NCBI RefSeq assembly: GCF_004791695.1
Contig: NZ_SRSO01000010.1
Location: 62,001 to 126,000, forward strand
Length of the DNA: 64,000 nucleotides
Origin: Flavivirga rizhaonensis
Lineage (GTDB): Bacteria; Bacteroidota; Bacteroidia; Flavobacteriales; Flavobacteriaceae
Direction: 5' to 3'
Shown here: positions 9,537 through 18,865 of the stretch, piece after piece
Layout: every line of letters begins with the position of its first letter
How positions within the stretch are numbered: the stretch's first letter is position 1
Notes under the pieces: generated by a model
What the model was told of the DNA's origin: nothing
Seen by the model: the letters and a program-made list of their open reading frames with translations, nothing else
Databases searched by the model: none
Program-made: the position numbers and the translations under genes

Positions 9537-10302
9537 ACAGATCTCTATCATCTAAAAACTTAAGTTTATTTCTGTAAGCTTCTACATGCCTTTTTTCTAA
9601 AATGGTTATCTGGGTTTCTTCTTTACTTGGCGTTATTGATGTCATTATATTCCCTAGAACATCATATGCAGCAGAATGTCCCGAATATTCACAATTAACG
9701 CCATCTACACCAACACGGTTTACACCAATGCAATAACTCATATTCTCAATAGCGCGTGCTTTTAATAAAGCGTCCCATGCAGATATTCTTGGTTTTGGCC
9801 AATTGGCAACATATAGCAATACATCATAATCTTCGGTATTTCTTGACCAGACCGGAAAACGCAAATCATAACAAATTAATGGACATATTTTCCATCCTTT
9901 ATAATTAACAATTAGCTTTTCAACACCTGCAGTGTAAATTTTATCTTCACCAACCAAGGTAAACGTATGTCGCTTATCGTAATATTGAATAGTCCCAGAT
10001 GGCTCCACAAAAAGCAATCGATTATAATAATTGTCTTCTTCCAAAATAACAAGACTACCAACAATCGCAGTATTTAATTTTGAGACAACAGATTGCATCC
10101 ATGCAACTGTTTTTCCATCCATAGGTTCTGCAACATCTTTTGCATTCATGGTAAAACCTGTAGTAAACATTTCAGGAAGTACAATTAAATCTACGGCTTC
10201 AGAAATCGCATCTATTTTTTTAGAAAAATTCTCAAGATTCTGTTTAGGGTTTTCCCAAACTAAATCAGATTGAATTAACGCTATTTTAAAGGTCTCTTTC
10301 AT
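9523..10302 (-). CDS. Nitrilase-family omega-amidase (YafV-like)
   Basis: 259 residues of the carbon-nitrogen hydrolase superfamily. The catalytic triad is visible: Glu44 in LPEMFTTGF, Lys110 in YYDKRHTF, and Cys144 in PLICYDLRFP. The length and the YDLRFPVWSRN context match the omega-amidase branch (YafV/NIT2), which hydrolyses alpha-ketoglutaramate and alpha-ketosuccinamate produced by glutamine- or asparagine-linked transaminases. The gene lies 94 bases downstream of a methionine/kynurenine-type aminotransferase on the same strand, the expected partner. Confidence 0.88.
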   Translation of the reverse strand: MKETFKIALIQSDLVWENPKQNLENFSKKIDAISEAVDLIVLPEMFTTGFTMNAKDVAEPMDGKTVAWMQSVVSKLNTAIVGSLVILEEDNYYNRLLFVEPSGTIQYYDKRHTFTLVGEDKIYTAGVEKLIVNYKGWKICPLICYDLRFPVWSRNTEDYDVLLYVANWPKPRISAWDALLKARAIENMSYCIGVNRVGVDGVNCEYSGHSAAYDVLGNIMTSITPSKEETQITILEKRHVEAYRNKLKFLDDRDLFTLK

Positions 10303-10396
10303 GTGTCTATATCTATTGTTTTTTTATTTATCACATGTAACATCCAAATAATCATTGTCTTGCGTATCGAACTCTCAGTTATGGATGTTTCATCTT

Positions 10397-11539
10397 TTAA
10401 ATACTATTTAATATATCTGCTGCTTTTCTTAAAGTATCGTCGGTCTTTGCAAAACAAAATCGAAGTACTTTATTATCTAAATTATTACTATTAAAAACTG
10501 ATAATGGAATGGAAGCAATCCCAGATTCGATCGTTAATCGTTTTGTAAAATCAACATCATATTCTTTTGTGATTTCTGAATAATCAAGTACTTGAAAATA
10601 AGTGCCTTTTGATGGTGTAAATTTAAATCTGGAATCTTTAATAAGATTTAAAAACAAATCTCTTTTCTCTTGATAAAAAGCAGACAAGCCTAAATAGCGA
10701 TTAGGTTCTTGCATATAATCTGCTATTCCTTTTTGTGTTGGATGATGAACGCAAAAGACGTTAAATTGATGCACTTTCATAAACTCTTCCATGAGTTCTT
10801 TTGGCGCGCAACAATAGCCTATTCTCCATCCTGTATTATGGAATGTTTTACAAAAAGAGGCAACTACAAAACTTCGCGATTTTAAATCGGGAAATAAACA
10901 TGCACTTTGGTGTTTTTCTTCATCAAAAATCATATGTTCATAAACCTCATCACTTAATACAATAATATTTGTGTTTCTTGTTATCTCTTCCAATAGTAAC
11001 ATATCTTCTTTTGAAAATACAGTACCGGAAGGGTTATGCGGTGTATTAACAATGATCATCTTCGTTTTATCATTCACCTTCGCTTTTACATCATTCCAAT
11101 CCACTTTAAAACCAGGTGCTTCTAGCTGAACTGAAACTGTTTTTCCTCCATTAAGAGTTATGGCAGGTTCGTAACTATCGTAAGCTGGTCTAAAAATTAT
11201 AACCTCGTCATTTGGATTGATAAATGTTGTTATGATGGTAAAAATAGCCTGAGTGGCACCAGCGGTCACTATTATTTCGTTTTCCGGATGGTAACTTGTG
11301 TTATATAATAAGTCTATTTTTTGGGAGATAGCTTCTCTCAATTCCAAGTTTCCAGCCATGGGTGCATAATGATTGTAACCGGAATTCATCGCTTTACTAA
11401 CCAAATCCGTTAACTTCTGGTCACTTTCAAAATTCGGAAACCCTTGAGATAAGTTAATGGCATTGTGTTTATTAGACAACTTACTCATAATTGAAAAAAT
11501 AGTAGTTTCTATATTAGGAAGCTTAGATGGGTGCTGCAT
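10397..11539 (-). CDS. PLP-dependent aminotransferase, methionine/glutamine-type (YbdL-like)
   Basis: 380-residue fold-type I aminotransferase. It starts SKLPNIETTIFSIMSKLSNKHNAINLSQGFPNF, which is the YbdL/KAT signature. NTPHNPSGTVF and LSDEVYEHMIFDE bind PLP, and the Schiff-base lysine is in SFCKTFHNTGWRIGY. Enzymes of this clade re-aminate ketomethiobutyrate using glutamine. The adjacent omega-amidase would pull the reaction forward by destroying ketoglutaramate. The pairing makes a methionine-salvage or keto-acid repair role likely; the amino-acid preference is inferred. Confidence 0.88.
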   Translation of the reverse strand: MQHPSKLPNIETTIFSIMSKLSNKHNAINLSQGFPNFESDQKLTDLVSKAMNSGYNHYAPMAGNLELREAISQKIDLLYNTSYHPENEIIVTAGATQAIFTIITTFINPNDEVIIFRPAYDSYEPAITLNGGKTVSVQLEAPGFKVDWNDVKAKVNDKTKMIIVNTPHNPSGTVFSKEDMLLLEEITRNTNIIVLSDEVYEHMIFDEEKHQSACLFPDLKSRSFVVASFCKTFHNTGWRIGYCCAPKELMEEFMKVHQFNVFCVHHPTQKGIADYMQEPNRYLGLSAFYQEKRDLFLNLIKDSRFKFTPSKGTYFQVLDYSEITKEYDVDFTKRLTIESGIASIPLSVFNSNNLDNKVLRFCFAKTDDTLRKAADILNSI

Positions 11540-11603
11540 AGCTGTTCTTAAAAATTTTTAGTGTCTTCTAAAATTAAAATTCGTTTGATTCCAGTTTTTA
11601 CAG

Positions 11604-11627
11604 GAATGACAATTTCAATGGAAACCC
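11604..11627. repeat. Dispersed repeat segment (copy 1)
   Basis: GAATGACAATTTCAATGGAA followed by ACCC closely matches 16630-16652, sharing the core GACAATTTCA-T-GGAA-CCC. Both copies sit in gaps between minus-strand genes and look like decayed members of a flavobacterial intergenic repeat. Confidence 0.45.
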
Positions 11628-11654
11628 TAGGGGCTAAACCTTGGGGAATTTTTT

Positions 11655-12110
11655 TTAATTAAAATGCATCTTCATACCTTCATGAGATTGAACAAACCCT
11701 AAGTCATTATAAAATTTAATTGCTTTTGGTATTGTTTTATCAGTAGTTAATTGTAGCACATGCGCCTTTCGTTCTTTCGCTCTGTTTATTGCCCATTCGA
11801 ACATTGTTTTTCCAATGCCTAATCCCCTTTTATCTTTTTTAATTCGAACTGCCTCAATTTGAGCTCTGATTCCTCCTCGATAGGTGAGGTATTGAATAAA
11901 CGTGAGTTGTAAAGTTCCTATAACCTCAGAATTTTCATCTTCTACAACAATTAACTCCTGGTTTTCATCAGATTCAATTCTGGTAAATGCTTGTGCGTAT
12001 TCGACCGATAATGGTATTTGAAAATTTTCTCTTTTCTTTCCAAGCTCATCATCGGCAAGCATTTCTACAATAACTGGAATATCTTTTTCTGTAGCTTTCC
12101 TAAACTTCAT
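11655..12110 (-). CDS. GNAT family N-acetyltransferase
   Basis: 151 residues with a GCN5-related fold. The acetyl-CoA-binding motif A is EAVRIKKDKRGLGIGKTMFEW around residues 86-106, and motif B ends in AIKFYNDLGFVQSHEGM. The start MKFRKATEKDIPVIVEML is typical. No substrate can be named; the nearest relatives by appearance are small-molecule or amino-acid acetyltransferases. It appears monocistronic, with repeat sequence on its 3' side. Confidence 0.9.
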   Translation of the reverse strand: MKFRKATEKDIPVIVEMLADDELGKKRENFQIPLSVEYAQAFTRIESDENQELIVVEDENSEVIGTLQLTFIQYLTYRGGIRAQIEAVRIKKDKRGLGIGKTMFEWAINRAKERKAHVLQLTTDKTIPKAIKFYNDLGFVQSHEGMKMHFN

Positions 12111-12199
12111 ATGTGTAGTTGTTATCTAATGTAAATATAACAACTTACAAATTCATACTGATGAAAAGAGTTGGAGTGATTTGAAACGATATGCTAAAT

Positions 12200-12895
12200 T
12201 CACACGCCTAATGCTTTCAACAATTCTTGTTTATAGGTTCTTCCAATAGGAATTTTATTGGCTTTTACAAAAATACTGTTTCCAGAAATCTTATCTACAA
12301 ATTTACTGTTTATAATGTATGATTTATGGACTTGAATAAATTGCGTTTCGGGAAGTTTTTCAGTCCAGTTTTTTAACGAATCTACGTAGGATAATTTTTG
12401 AGTCCCAGTCACTATTGTTATATAGTTTCTATCTGATTCAATATATAAAATAGTCCTTAAAACAAGTTTATGTAAAGTCTTGTCCACATTTAAAAAAATG
12501 GTTTCATCATTATTTTCTTCTGATGTGCTTTCTGATACCTCTATTCTATCCTTTGCTTTATTAATGGCTTTTAAAAATCGATCGAAAGAAAAGGGTTTCA
12601 CTAAATAATCAACAATAGTTGGTAGTTCAAAACTAGTTACAGCATACTCTGGATATGCTGTGGTCATTATAATTGCTGGTGGATTTTTAACTGTTTTTAT
12701 AAAATCTAATCCAGACATATCCGGTAAATTAATATCTAAAAAAACAACATCCATTTTATTCGCATTCAAAAATGAATTTGCTTCAATCGCCGCTTTAAAG
12801 GTCTCAACTAAATTAAGGCTAGGTATTTTGCCTATAAAATTCTTTAAGATTTTTTGAGCAGGAATTTCGTCTTCTATAATAATACAATTCATCAT
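12200..12895 (-). CDS. LytTR family response regulator
   Basis: 231 residues: receiver domain (residues about 1-120) with the acidic pair in IIIEDE, phospho-acceptor Asp in DVVFLDINLPDMSG and the Lys in YLVKPFSFDRF, then a LytTR DNA-binding domain with YIESDRNYITI and FIQVHKSYIIN. It is the cognate partner of the LytS-like kinase at 13108-14079. The two genes are co-oriented but separated by 212 bases carrying a large inverted repeat. The target operon is not evident from the window. Confidence 0.93.
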   Translation of the reverse strand: MMNCIIIEDEIPAQKILKNFIGKIPSLNLVETFKAAIEANSFLNANKMDVVFLDINLPDMSGLDFIKTVKNPPAIIMTTAYPEYAVTSFELPTIVDYLVKPFSFDRFLKAINKAKDRIEVSESTSEENNDETIFLNVDKTLHKLVLRTILYIESDRNYITIVTGTQKLSYVDSLKNWTEKLPETQFIQVHKSYIINSKFVDKISGNSIFVKANKIPIGRTYKQELLKALGV

Positions 12896-12960
12896 TTATT
12901 TATTAATCTATATACCAAATACTATTAATCTCATTTGCCTGCCTAGCGGACAGGCGAATA

Positions 12961-13093
12961 CTCAATGTCATTAAGCTAAGAAAAATTATTCTGTTGTCAC
13001 AGGAGCATAGTCGAAATGCTATTAAAAACAAACGTTTAATAATGTCTTCGACTGCGCTCAGACTGACTTCAATCTTAACTTAATGACATTGAG
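12961..13093. repeat. Large inverted repeat between kinase and regulator genes
   Basis: Arm 12961-12981 and arm 13073-13093 are reverse complements at 20 of 21 positions; the first 15 bases (CTCAATGTCATTAAG) match exactly. Inside are further repeat pieces, including CTTCGACTGCGCTCAG, a common flavobacterial intergenic motif. Just outside, GCCTGCCTAGCGGACAGGC forms a second small hairpin. It resembles a short non-autonomous element. Confidence 0.65.
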
Positions 13094-13107
13094 CGCTCGA
13101 CTGGACA

Positions 13108-14079
13108 TCATTTGAAATCAAGTTTTAAATACACTTTAAAACTTTCGCCTTTATCTATTCTAAATTTATAGGCATCTTTATAAATAAGTTCCAGCCTCTT
13201 CTCTAGATTTTGTAAGCCAATCCTAAAATCGGTTATACTTCCTTTTTCTTTATCATAATCATTTTCGCAAATACATTCTAAAATTCCGTTTTCAATTCCT
13301 ATAAAAATAGAAACTTCGCTATTCAACACACTATGCTTAAAGGCATTTTCTATAACGGTTATTAAAAGCAATGGTGCTATTTGATGACTATAAGAATCTA
13401 TACTTTTTTTATAATTAACCTGCTTTGTTCCTTCTGTTCTTATCATTTGGAACTTCATATAATTATCTATAAATCTAATCTCTTTTTCTACAGGAATTGT
13501 TTTGGAATTGCTTTCATATAACACGTGTTTAAGGTTATCAGACAGCATTAAAATCATATCTGGAACTTCAGTTGGTTTTTCTAATGAATACGAATAAATT
13601 GTATTCAAGTTATTAAACAATACATGTGGATTTATCTGTGACTTCAAAAATTTCAGCTCCATTTCGACATGTTCTTTTTTAATGGCTTCAATCTCATTTT
13701 CTTTATCAATAAAACGATATAGGATCCATATAAAAGAAAAGAAAATTAATGGTACTAATGATTGCCATAAATAGTCGCTTAAACATTTAATAATGGTGCA
13801 TCCACACTTAGCAAACGAATAGCAATATAATTGTGTTGCTAAAAGCGAAATGGCAGCAAATACAAGTGTATAAAGCAGGTACAATTTCTTCTTAACAAAA
13901 AAGGGAAGCAGTAAAAAATTGTTTCCGTAAACTATAATGACTAAAAGCGTGAGGTATTGAAGAAAGGGGTTTTCCTTCCAATAAAAATCTGAAAACAAAA
14001 ACAAGGATACAAATACAAACAACATCCAAAACAGAATGTGAACTAAAATTTGCGAGCTATGTTTTTTTACAAAAGTCAT
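13108..14079 (-). CDS. LytS/YehU-like sensor histidine kinase
   Basis: 323 residues: four predicted membrane helices in residues about 8-125, then the His_kinase domain with MELKFLKSQINPHVLFNNLN (phospho-accepting His in NPH) and a HATPase region with VIENAFKHS and IGLQNLEKRLEL. There is no periplasmic sensor domain. A Cys-rich loop between helices 3 and 4 (CYSFAKCGCTIIKC) is notable. It would phosphorylate the LytTR regulator downstream. Its signal is unknown. Confidence 0.92.
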   Translation of the reverse strand: MTFVKKHSSQILVHILFWMLFVFVSLFLFSDFYWKENPFLQYLTLLVIIVYGNNFLLLPFFVKKKLYLLYTLVFAAISLLATQLYCYSFAKCGCTIIKCLSDYLWQSLVPLIFFSFIWILYRFIDKENEIEAIKKEHVEMELKFLKSQINPHVLFNNLNTIYSYSLEKPTEVPDMILMLSDNLKHVLYESNSKTIPVEKEIRFIDNYMKFQMIRTEGTKQVNYKKSIDSYSHQIAPLLLITVIENAFKHSVLNSEVSIFIGIENGILECICENDYDKEKGSITDFRIGLQNLEKRLELIYKDAYKFRIDKGESFKVYLKLDFK

Positions 14080-14274
14080 TTTACTAAATGAAAGTAAACA
14101 GAAAAGCTATAACTATCAAAGAATATGTACAAAAATCAGTTTTGTAGTTACAAACGCCAAAAATGTAGTTTGTAAATAGACTATTATCATTCGCATTATT
14201 AATTAAGTAAGCTATCCGTGTTTCTAGAGTCGTATGGTATAATCATTTATTTTTGGTTTAAAACAATCAAAATC

Positions 14275-14436
14275 ATGAAACGAACAATTACCCTTTATAC
14301 CATTTTAATAGAGGCCTATTTAGTGACTAAAAATTACACTGAAGCTTTTAAAAACTACTACAAAGTATTGAGTATAAAACCTGATGATGAACATGCTGTT
14401 AAAATGATTGAGAAGATAAAGTTAGAGATGAACTGA
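14275..14436 (+). CDS. Short TPR-like peptide, possible gene remnant
   Basis: A 53-residue frame from ATG 14275 (MKRTITLYTILIEAYLVTKN). The sequence YTEAFKNYYKVLSIKPDDEHAVKMIEKI reads as the last tetratricopeptide unit of a longer protein. The frame is open upstream to 14218, but those residues look non-coding. No good ribosome-binding site is seen. It is flanked by repeat-rich DNA, so I favour a decayed 3' fragment of a TPR protein over an intact small gene. Confidence 0.4.
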   Translation: MKRTITLYTILIEAYLVTKNYTEAFKNYYKVLSIKPDDEHAVKMIEKIKLEMN

Positions 14437-14827
14437 CTTCTCGATACAAATTTGTTTCGTTTTACTTCACAAATTCACTCGAAGTTATTCAGAACACAAA
14501 ATCATACCATTTCTTGTTTAGAATTACTGTAAAATAAAATAATGATTTTTTGCTTTATACAAAATATAAAAATAAAGCATAGCCTAAGTTACGGTTTCTT
14601 TTTCTATTGAAGTAGAAGGCGAAAAAGGGTGTTTTATTACGGTTATTTTAAATGAGAATTGGTATTAATCGTTCAGGTCATGTCGAATGAGGCACGATTG
14701 AGACATCACATCCTATTAATTTCTGTGATTCTGATTATGTGATTTCTCCTATCGTCGGAATGACGCAGAACATCAAATCATATTTTCAAGTCATTTAGAA
14801 ACAAGTGCTCAATTAAGATAAGATGTA
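14437..14827. repeat. Gene-free region with dispersed repeats
   Basis: No gene is seen in this 391-base gap. It contains an imperfect hairpin at about 14438-14487 (ACTTCTCGA paired with TCGAAGT) and a copy of the element ending CGTCGGAATGACG near 14763, the same family as 23087-23171. Confidence 0.5.
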
Positions 14828-16597
14828 TTAAACAATGTTCATTTTCTTTAAAAGAAAAGAAGCATTCATATTTTGGCAAATACCAGCTTTTAATTTATAA
14901 TCGAAATGAAGCTCATCATTGATAATTTCGGCATCAAAATAATAGTTCTTGACATCCTCTAATTCTTGCTCAATTTCACATAAACTTAAATCGTGTGTGG
15001 CAATAATCCCTGTGGCGTTTGAAGCTACTAGTTTTTCAACAAATTTTCTGGAACCTATAGCTTTATCTGTACTATTCGTACCTTTTAAAATTTCATCTAA
15101 AACAATAAAATAAGGCTCTTTTTTAATCGCGTCAACGATATATTTTAGGCGTGTTAATTCTGAAAAGAAATACGAACTATCATCTGTTAAAGAATCTGTT
15201 GTTCGCATACTGGTAATTAATTTAACTGGCGAATATTTACTTGTTTTTGCACAAATTGGAAGTCCAACATTAGCCATTACAATGTGTAAAGATACGGTTC
15301 GTAAAAATGTACTCTTGCCAGCCATATTTGCTCCTGTCACAATAAAAAACTGTTCATTATCTATTGTTAAATCACTATCTACTCGTTTCTTTTTATCGAG
15401 CAAAGGATGTCCTAAGCTGTTAGCATTAATAACGGCTCCTTTTTCTTGTATCTCAGGATATGTAAAATCTGGTTTATTAAAAGCAAAATTCCCTAGTGAA
15501 TTATAAGCATCAAAAAAAGATACGACTTCAAACCAATCGGCAACCTTAGTCTTATATTGTTCAATCCATTTCTCAATACTATAGCTATTATTTATGTCTG
15601 TTAAAAATAATCCGTTTCCAAAAATAGCACCTATGATATTATTTCTGTTATCTAAAGCATCTAACGATTTTGAAAGCTTTTTAAAAATATGAGAGGCTTT
15701 TTCTGTATCCAATTGTATTTGTTGTTGTTTCTGCTGTAATAGCTTCGAAGTAAATGTTTCATTTTCTATTAAATCCAATAATAGCGTGTATTGGCGAAAG
15801 GTATCCTTAACTCTATCTGTATTTGAAGCTAAAACATTTGTTTTTTTAACATAAACACCTGTAATACCAAGTCCTAAAAACAACCAATATCCAACAAGGT
15901 TTGGGCTTATAATATTTGAAATTGTTAAACCAAATATTACTATTGAAGATATAGCAAAGGTTATTGGCAACCATCGCATCACATTTGGTAAAAAAGATTG
16001 ATAACCTTGTAACCAGCTTATAATACTCTTAGCAGGTGTCTCAACTTCGACTAAACTTGATGTTGCCGAATAATGTTGTCTCCATTTTGGTTTAGAACTT
16101 AACTCTTTAATTGCTTCTTGACGTGATTTAATAGCATCGACATTATTTGCTTTTAAAGCATCTGCCAGTTTTTGAGTCCCTTCATTAATGGTTGTTCTAT
16201 TTATAAATTGAAAAAATGAACCACGACCAAATAAGTCAATATCTAAACTATAAAAATGATTAGGGTCTTGAAATTGCAAGCCTTTATCTCGCTCGTGAAA
16301 ATTGCCAGAAGCTATTTCAATTTCTTCTTCATTAATTTCAACTAAGGCCTTATTAAAGTTTCTTTGCGTTTTTATATCGGTATACTTTGATAATAAATAA
16401 ACAAATACAGCAATACCAATTACAGCTATAACAATTGCTACTTGCCAATATTGAAACGTAAAATAGATTCCAAAACCTGTTACCAAGAACACAGATAATC
16501 TTAACATGCTTAAGGCCGTCATTTTTTTGAATAATCTTTGGGCTTCAGATTTATACGCTTCTGAATGTTCTTTATAGTATGATATCGGGCTATTCAT
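14828..16597 (-). CDS. MutS-like ATPase with membrane segments
   Basis: 589 residues. The C-terminal half is a MutS domain V ATPase: Walker A TGANMAGKSTFLR near residues 420-430, Walker B YFIVLDEILKGTNS, and signature helix SSYFFSELTRLK. The mismatch-recognition and connector domains of true MutS are absent. Instead there are hydrophobic pairs near residues 28-68 and 210-250 that look like membrane helices. This architecture is a known Bacteroidota MutS-family subgroup; its function is not established and mismatch repair should not be assumed. Confidence 0.85.
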   Translation of the reverse strand: MNSPISYYKEHSEAYKSEAQRLFKKMTALSMLRLSVFLVTGFGIYFTFQYWQVAIVIAVIGIAVFVYLLSKYTDIKTQRNFNKALVEINEEEIEIASGNFHERDKGLQFQDPNHFYSLDIDLFGRGSFFQFINRTTINEGTQKLADALKANNVDAIKSRQEAIKELSSKPKWRQHYSATSSLVEVETPAKSIISWLQGYQSFLPNVMRWLPITFAISSIVIFGLTISNIISPNLVGYWLFLGLGITGVYVKKTNVLASNTDRVKDTFRQYTLLLDLIENETFTSKLLQQKQQQIQLDTEKASHIFKKLSKSLDALDNRNNIIGAIFGNGLFLTDINNSYSIEKWIEQYKTKVADWFEVVSFFDAYNSLGNFAFNKPDFTYPEIQEKGAVINANSLGHPLLDKKKRVDSDLTIDNEQFFIVTGANMAGKSTFLRTVSLHIVMANVGLPICAKTSKYSPVKLITSMRTTDSLTDDSSYFFSELTRLKYIVDAIKKEPYFIVLDEILKGTNSTDKAIGSRKFVEKLVASNATGIIATHDLSLCEIEQELEDVKNYYFDAEIINDELHFDYKLKAGICQNMNASFLLKKMNIV

Positions 16598-16629
16598 TTT
16601 AATTTTAATTTAGACTCCCACATTTGCGA

Positions 16630-16652
16630 GAACGACAATTTCATAGGAACCC
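16630..16652. repeat. Dispersed repeat segment (copy 2)
   Basis: GAACGACAATTTCATAGGAA followed by CCC matches the segment at 11604-11627. Immediately after, GCATCGCATCGAGGA and TTTTTTCGGG form a loose inverted structure. No gene is present. Confidence 0.45.
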
Positions 16653-16692
16653 GAAGCATCGCATCGAGGACTATTTTTTCGGGTAAAGAAAC

Positions 16693-16720
16693 AAAAAAGC
16701 CCTGAAATGATTCAGAGCTT
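16693..16720 (-). terminator. Rho-independent terminator of the zinc peptidase gene
   Basis: On the minus strand AAGCTCTGAA and TTCAGGGCTT form a ten-pair stem (one T-G) around a TCAT loop, followed by a T-run. It lies 22 bases beyond the peptidase stop codon. Confidence 0.75.
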
Positions 16721-16741
16721 CTCTAATTTATAATGTTGTTA

Positions 16742-17440
16742 TTAATCCCGTCCTCCAAATACTTGAAGCCCCCAATATACTAAAGATGCTAAAGCACCAA
16801 TTGCTGCAACTAAATAGGTTCTTGCTGCCCATTTAAGCGCATCTTCAGACCCTGCGTATTCTTCTTGAGACACCATGTTTTTGTTTTTTAACCAGGCTAA
16901 AGCACGATTACTGGCATCGTATTCTACAGGTAATGTTATAAAGCTAAATAAAGTAGCAAAGCCCATCATTACTAAACCAGCTACGGCTACATAATACCCA
17001 AAACCTAAACCAGCAGCAGCTCCTAACATTAAGCCACCAACAACGACCCATTGAGACATCCCAGATGTTACACTAACCACTGGGACTAAAGTAGATCGCA
17101 TTTGTAACCAATTATAAGCTTGAGCATGCTGAACTGCGTGACCACATTCATGTGCTGCGACTGCCGCAGCAGCTGCATTACGTTGATTGTAAACCGCTTC
17201 ACTTAGATTAACGGTTTTGTTTTTTGGATTGTAATGATCTGTCAAACGACCTGGAGTTGAAATCACCTCAACATCTCTAATACCATGATCTGCTAACATT
17301 TTTTCTGCTATTTCTGCACCACTCATACCATTGCGCAATTGTACTTTCGAGTATTTTTCGAACTTTCTTTTCAAAGTACTGCTCACTAACCAACTTACTA
17401 AAGCTATGGCTCCTAATAATATATAATATTGTATTAACAT
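16742..17440 (-). CDS. Neutral zinc metallopeptidase (YugP-like, Zn_peptidase_2)
   Basis: 232 residues anchored by an N-terminal helix (YYILLGAIALVSWLVS). The zinc site is AAHECGHAVQH, with His97, Glu98 and His101 visible. Helices at about 125-175 and 205-228 make a three-to-four-pass membrane protein. The GMSGAEIAEKMLADHGI segment before the active site is typical of PF04298. These are inner-membrane proteases of largely unknown substrate. It has its own terminator and no obvious operon partner. Confidence 0.9.
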   Translation of the reverse strand: MLIQYYILLGAIALVSWLVSSTLKRKFEKYSKVQLRNGMSGAEIAEKMLADHGIRDVEVISTPGRLTDHYNPKNKTVNLSEAVYNQRNAAAAAVAAHECGHAVQHAQAYNWLQMRSTLVPVVSVTSGMSQWVVVGGLMLGAAAGLGFGYYVAVAGLVMMGFATLFSFITLPVEYDASNRALAWLKNKNMVSQEEYAGSEDALKWAARTYLVAAIGALASLVYWGLQVFGGRD

Positions 17441-17512
17441 TGTTTTCTTTTTTTATTATAAATAAATATAGCAAAAATAACGCCAATATTTGGATATGAA
17501 ATTATGTCAGTT

Positions 17513-18613
17513 TCAAGTAACTTCAGTTTCCCAATTAAAAGCTTCTGTTATTTCTTTATAAACCACTTTTCCTTTAACAATATTTAGTCCTTTTGATAGT
17601 GGGACATTGTTTTCACAAGCTTTTTCCCAACCATCATTAGCTAATTTAATAACATAAGGTAAAGTCACATTAGTAAGCGCTACAGTAGAGGTATATGGCA
17701 CTGCCCCCGGCATATTAGCAACACAATAGTGGACTACATCGTCTATAATATAAGTTGGATCTTCATGCGTGGTTGCTTTTGTAGTTTCAAAACATCCACC
17801 CTGGTCTACTGCAACATCCACAATTACCGTTCCTGGCCGCATGTTTTTTAGCATATCTTTCGTGATTAGTTTAGGTGCCTTTGCCCCTTTTATTAAAACG
17901 CCTCCAATAATTAAATCAGATTCTTCAATACGTTTTCTAATATTGTATTCGCTTGAAAACTCGGTTACCACATGATTTGGCATCACATCATTTACATAGC
18001 GTAATTGTTTCATATTTATATCCATAATAGTTACATGAGCGCCTAATCCTGCAGCCATTTTAGCTGCTTGAATTCCTACAATACCTGCTCCTAAAACTAA
18101 AACTTTTCCTGGTGGTACTCCTGGAACACCACCTAATAAAACACCTCGTCCTTTAATTGGTTTTTCTAAGTATTTAGCACCTTGTTGTATAGACATTCTA
18201 CCAGCAACTTCAGACATTGGAATTAATAATGGTAAAGAACCATCCGCCTCTTCAACAGTTTCATATGCAATACAAATCGCATCACTTTTTATCATAGCCT
18301 TTGTTAGTATTTCACTGGATGCAAAATGAAAGTAGGTAAAAACAATCTGATTAGGTTTGATTAATTGATATTCTTCTTGGATGGGCTCTTTCACTTTTAC
18401 AATCATATCACTAGAGGCATATACCTCTTCAATAGAATTTAAAATAATAGCTCCAGCTTCTTGGTAGTCTTCATCAAAAAAACCACTCCCAAAACCAGCA
18501 CTAGTTTGTATATAAACTATATGATTTCTTTTTGTAAGCTCAAAAACTCCAGCAGGTGTCATACCTACTCTATTTTCATTATTTTTAATTTCTTTAGGAA
18601 TACCAATTTTCAT
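17513..18613 (-). CDS. ald: Alanine dehydrogenase
   Basis: 366 residues, the usual length. It catalyses NAD-dependent oxidative deamination of L-alanine to pyruvate and ammonia. Visible features are the N-terminal MKIGIPKEIKNNENRVGMTP substrate site, the catalytic His in FTYFHFASS, and the Rossmann motif VLVLGAGIVGIQAAKMA near residue 170, followed by the conserved MPGAVPYTST. It appears monocistronic. The 252 bases upstream hold no gene and no promoter that I could call. Confidence 0.95.
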   Translation of the reverse strand: MKIGIPKEIKNNENRVGMTPAGVFELTKRNHIVYIQTSAGFGSGFFDEDYQEAGAIILNSIEEVYASSDMIVKVKEPIQEEYQLIKPNQIVFTYFHFASSEILTKAMIKSDAICIAYETVEEADGSLPLLIPMSEVAGRMSIQQGAKYLEKPIKGRGVLLGGVPGVPPGKVLVLGAGIVGIQAAKMAAGLGAHVTIMDINMKQLRYVNDVMPNHVVTEFSSEYNIRKRIEESDLIIGGVLIKGAKAPKLITKDMLKNMRPGTVIVDVAVDQGGCFETTKATTHEDPTYIIDDVVHYCVANMPGAVPYTSTVALTNVTLPYVIKLANDGWEKACENNVPLSKGLNIVKGKVVYKEITEAFNWETEVT

Positions 18614-18865
18614 CTATTTGTTTTTTTAGTTAATTGTCAGATACTTCACATAAAAACTATTTAATTGGTAAATACTAATTACGCTCATTTTACAGACAAT
18701 AATTCAGGTTAATTTCTTGGTTAAAATTACAATGAAAAACACAAAATATTTACCTTTTAACTAAAGCTGCGGCATTTTTATTGATTTCTATAAAATGGAA
18801 ATATTATTTTATGAAATAGGAAATTTAGACCCAAAATACCCCCTCGAAATTATCAAGTTAATTTA

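Noticed and set aside
14828..16597. MutS mismatch repair protein
   Set aside because: Mismatch-recognition domains are missing and membrane helices are present.
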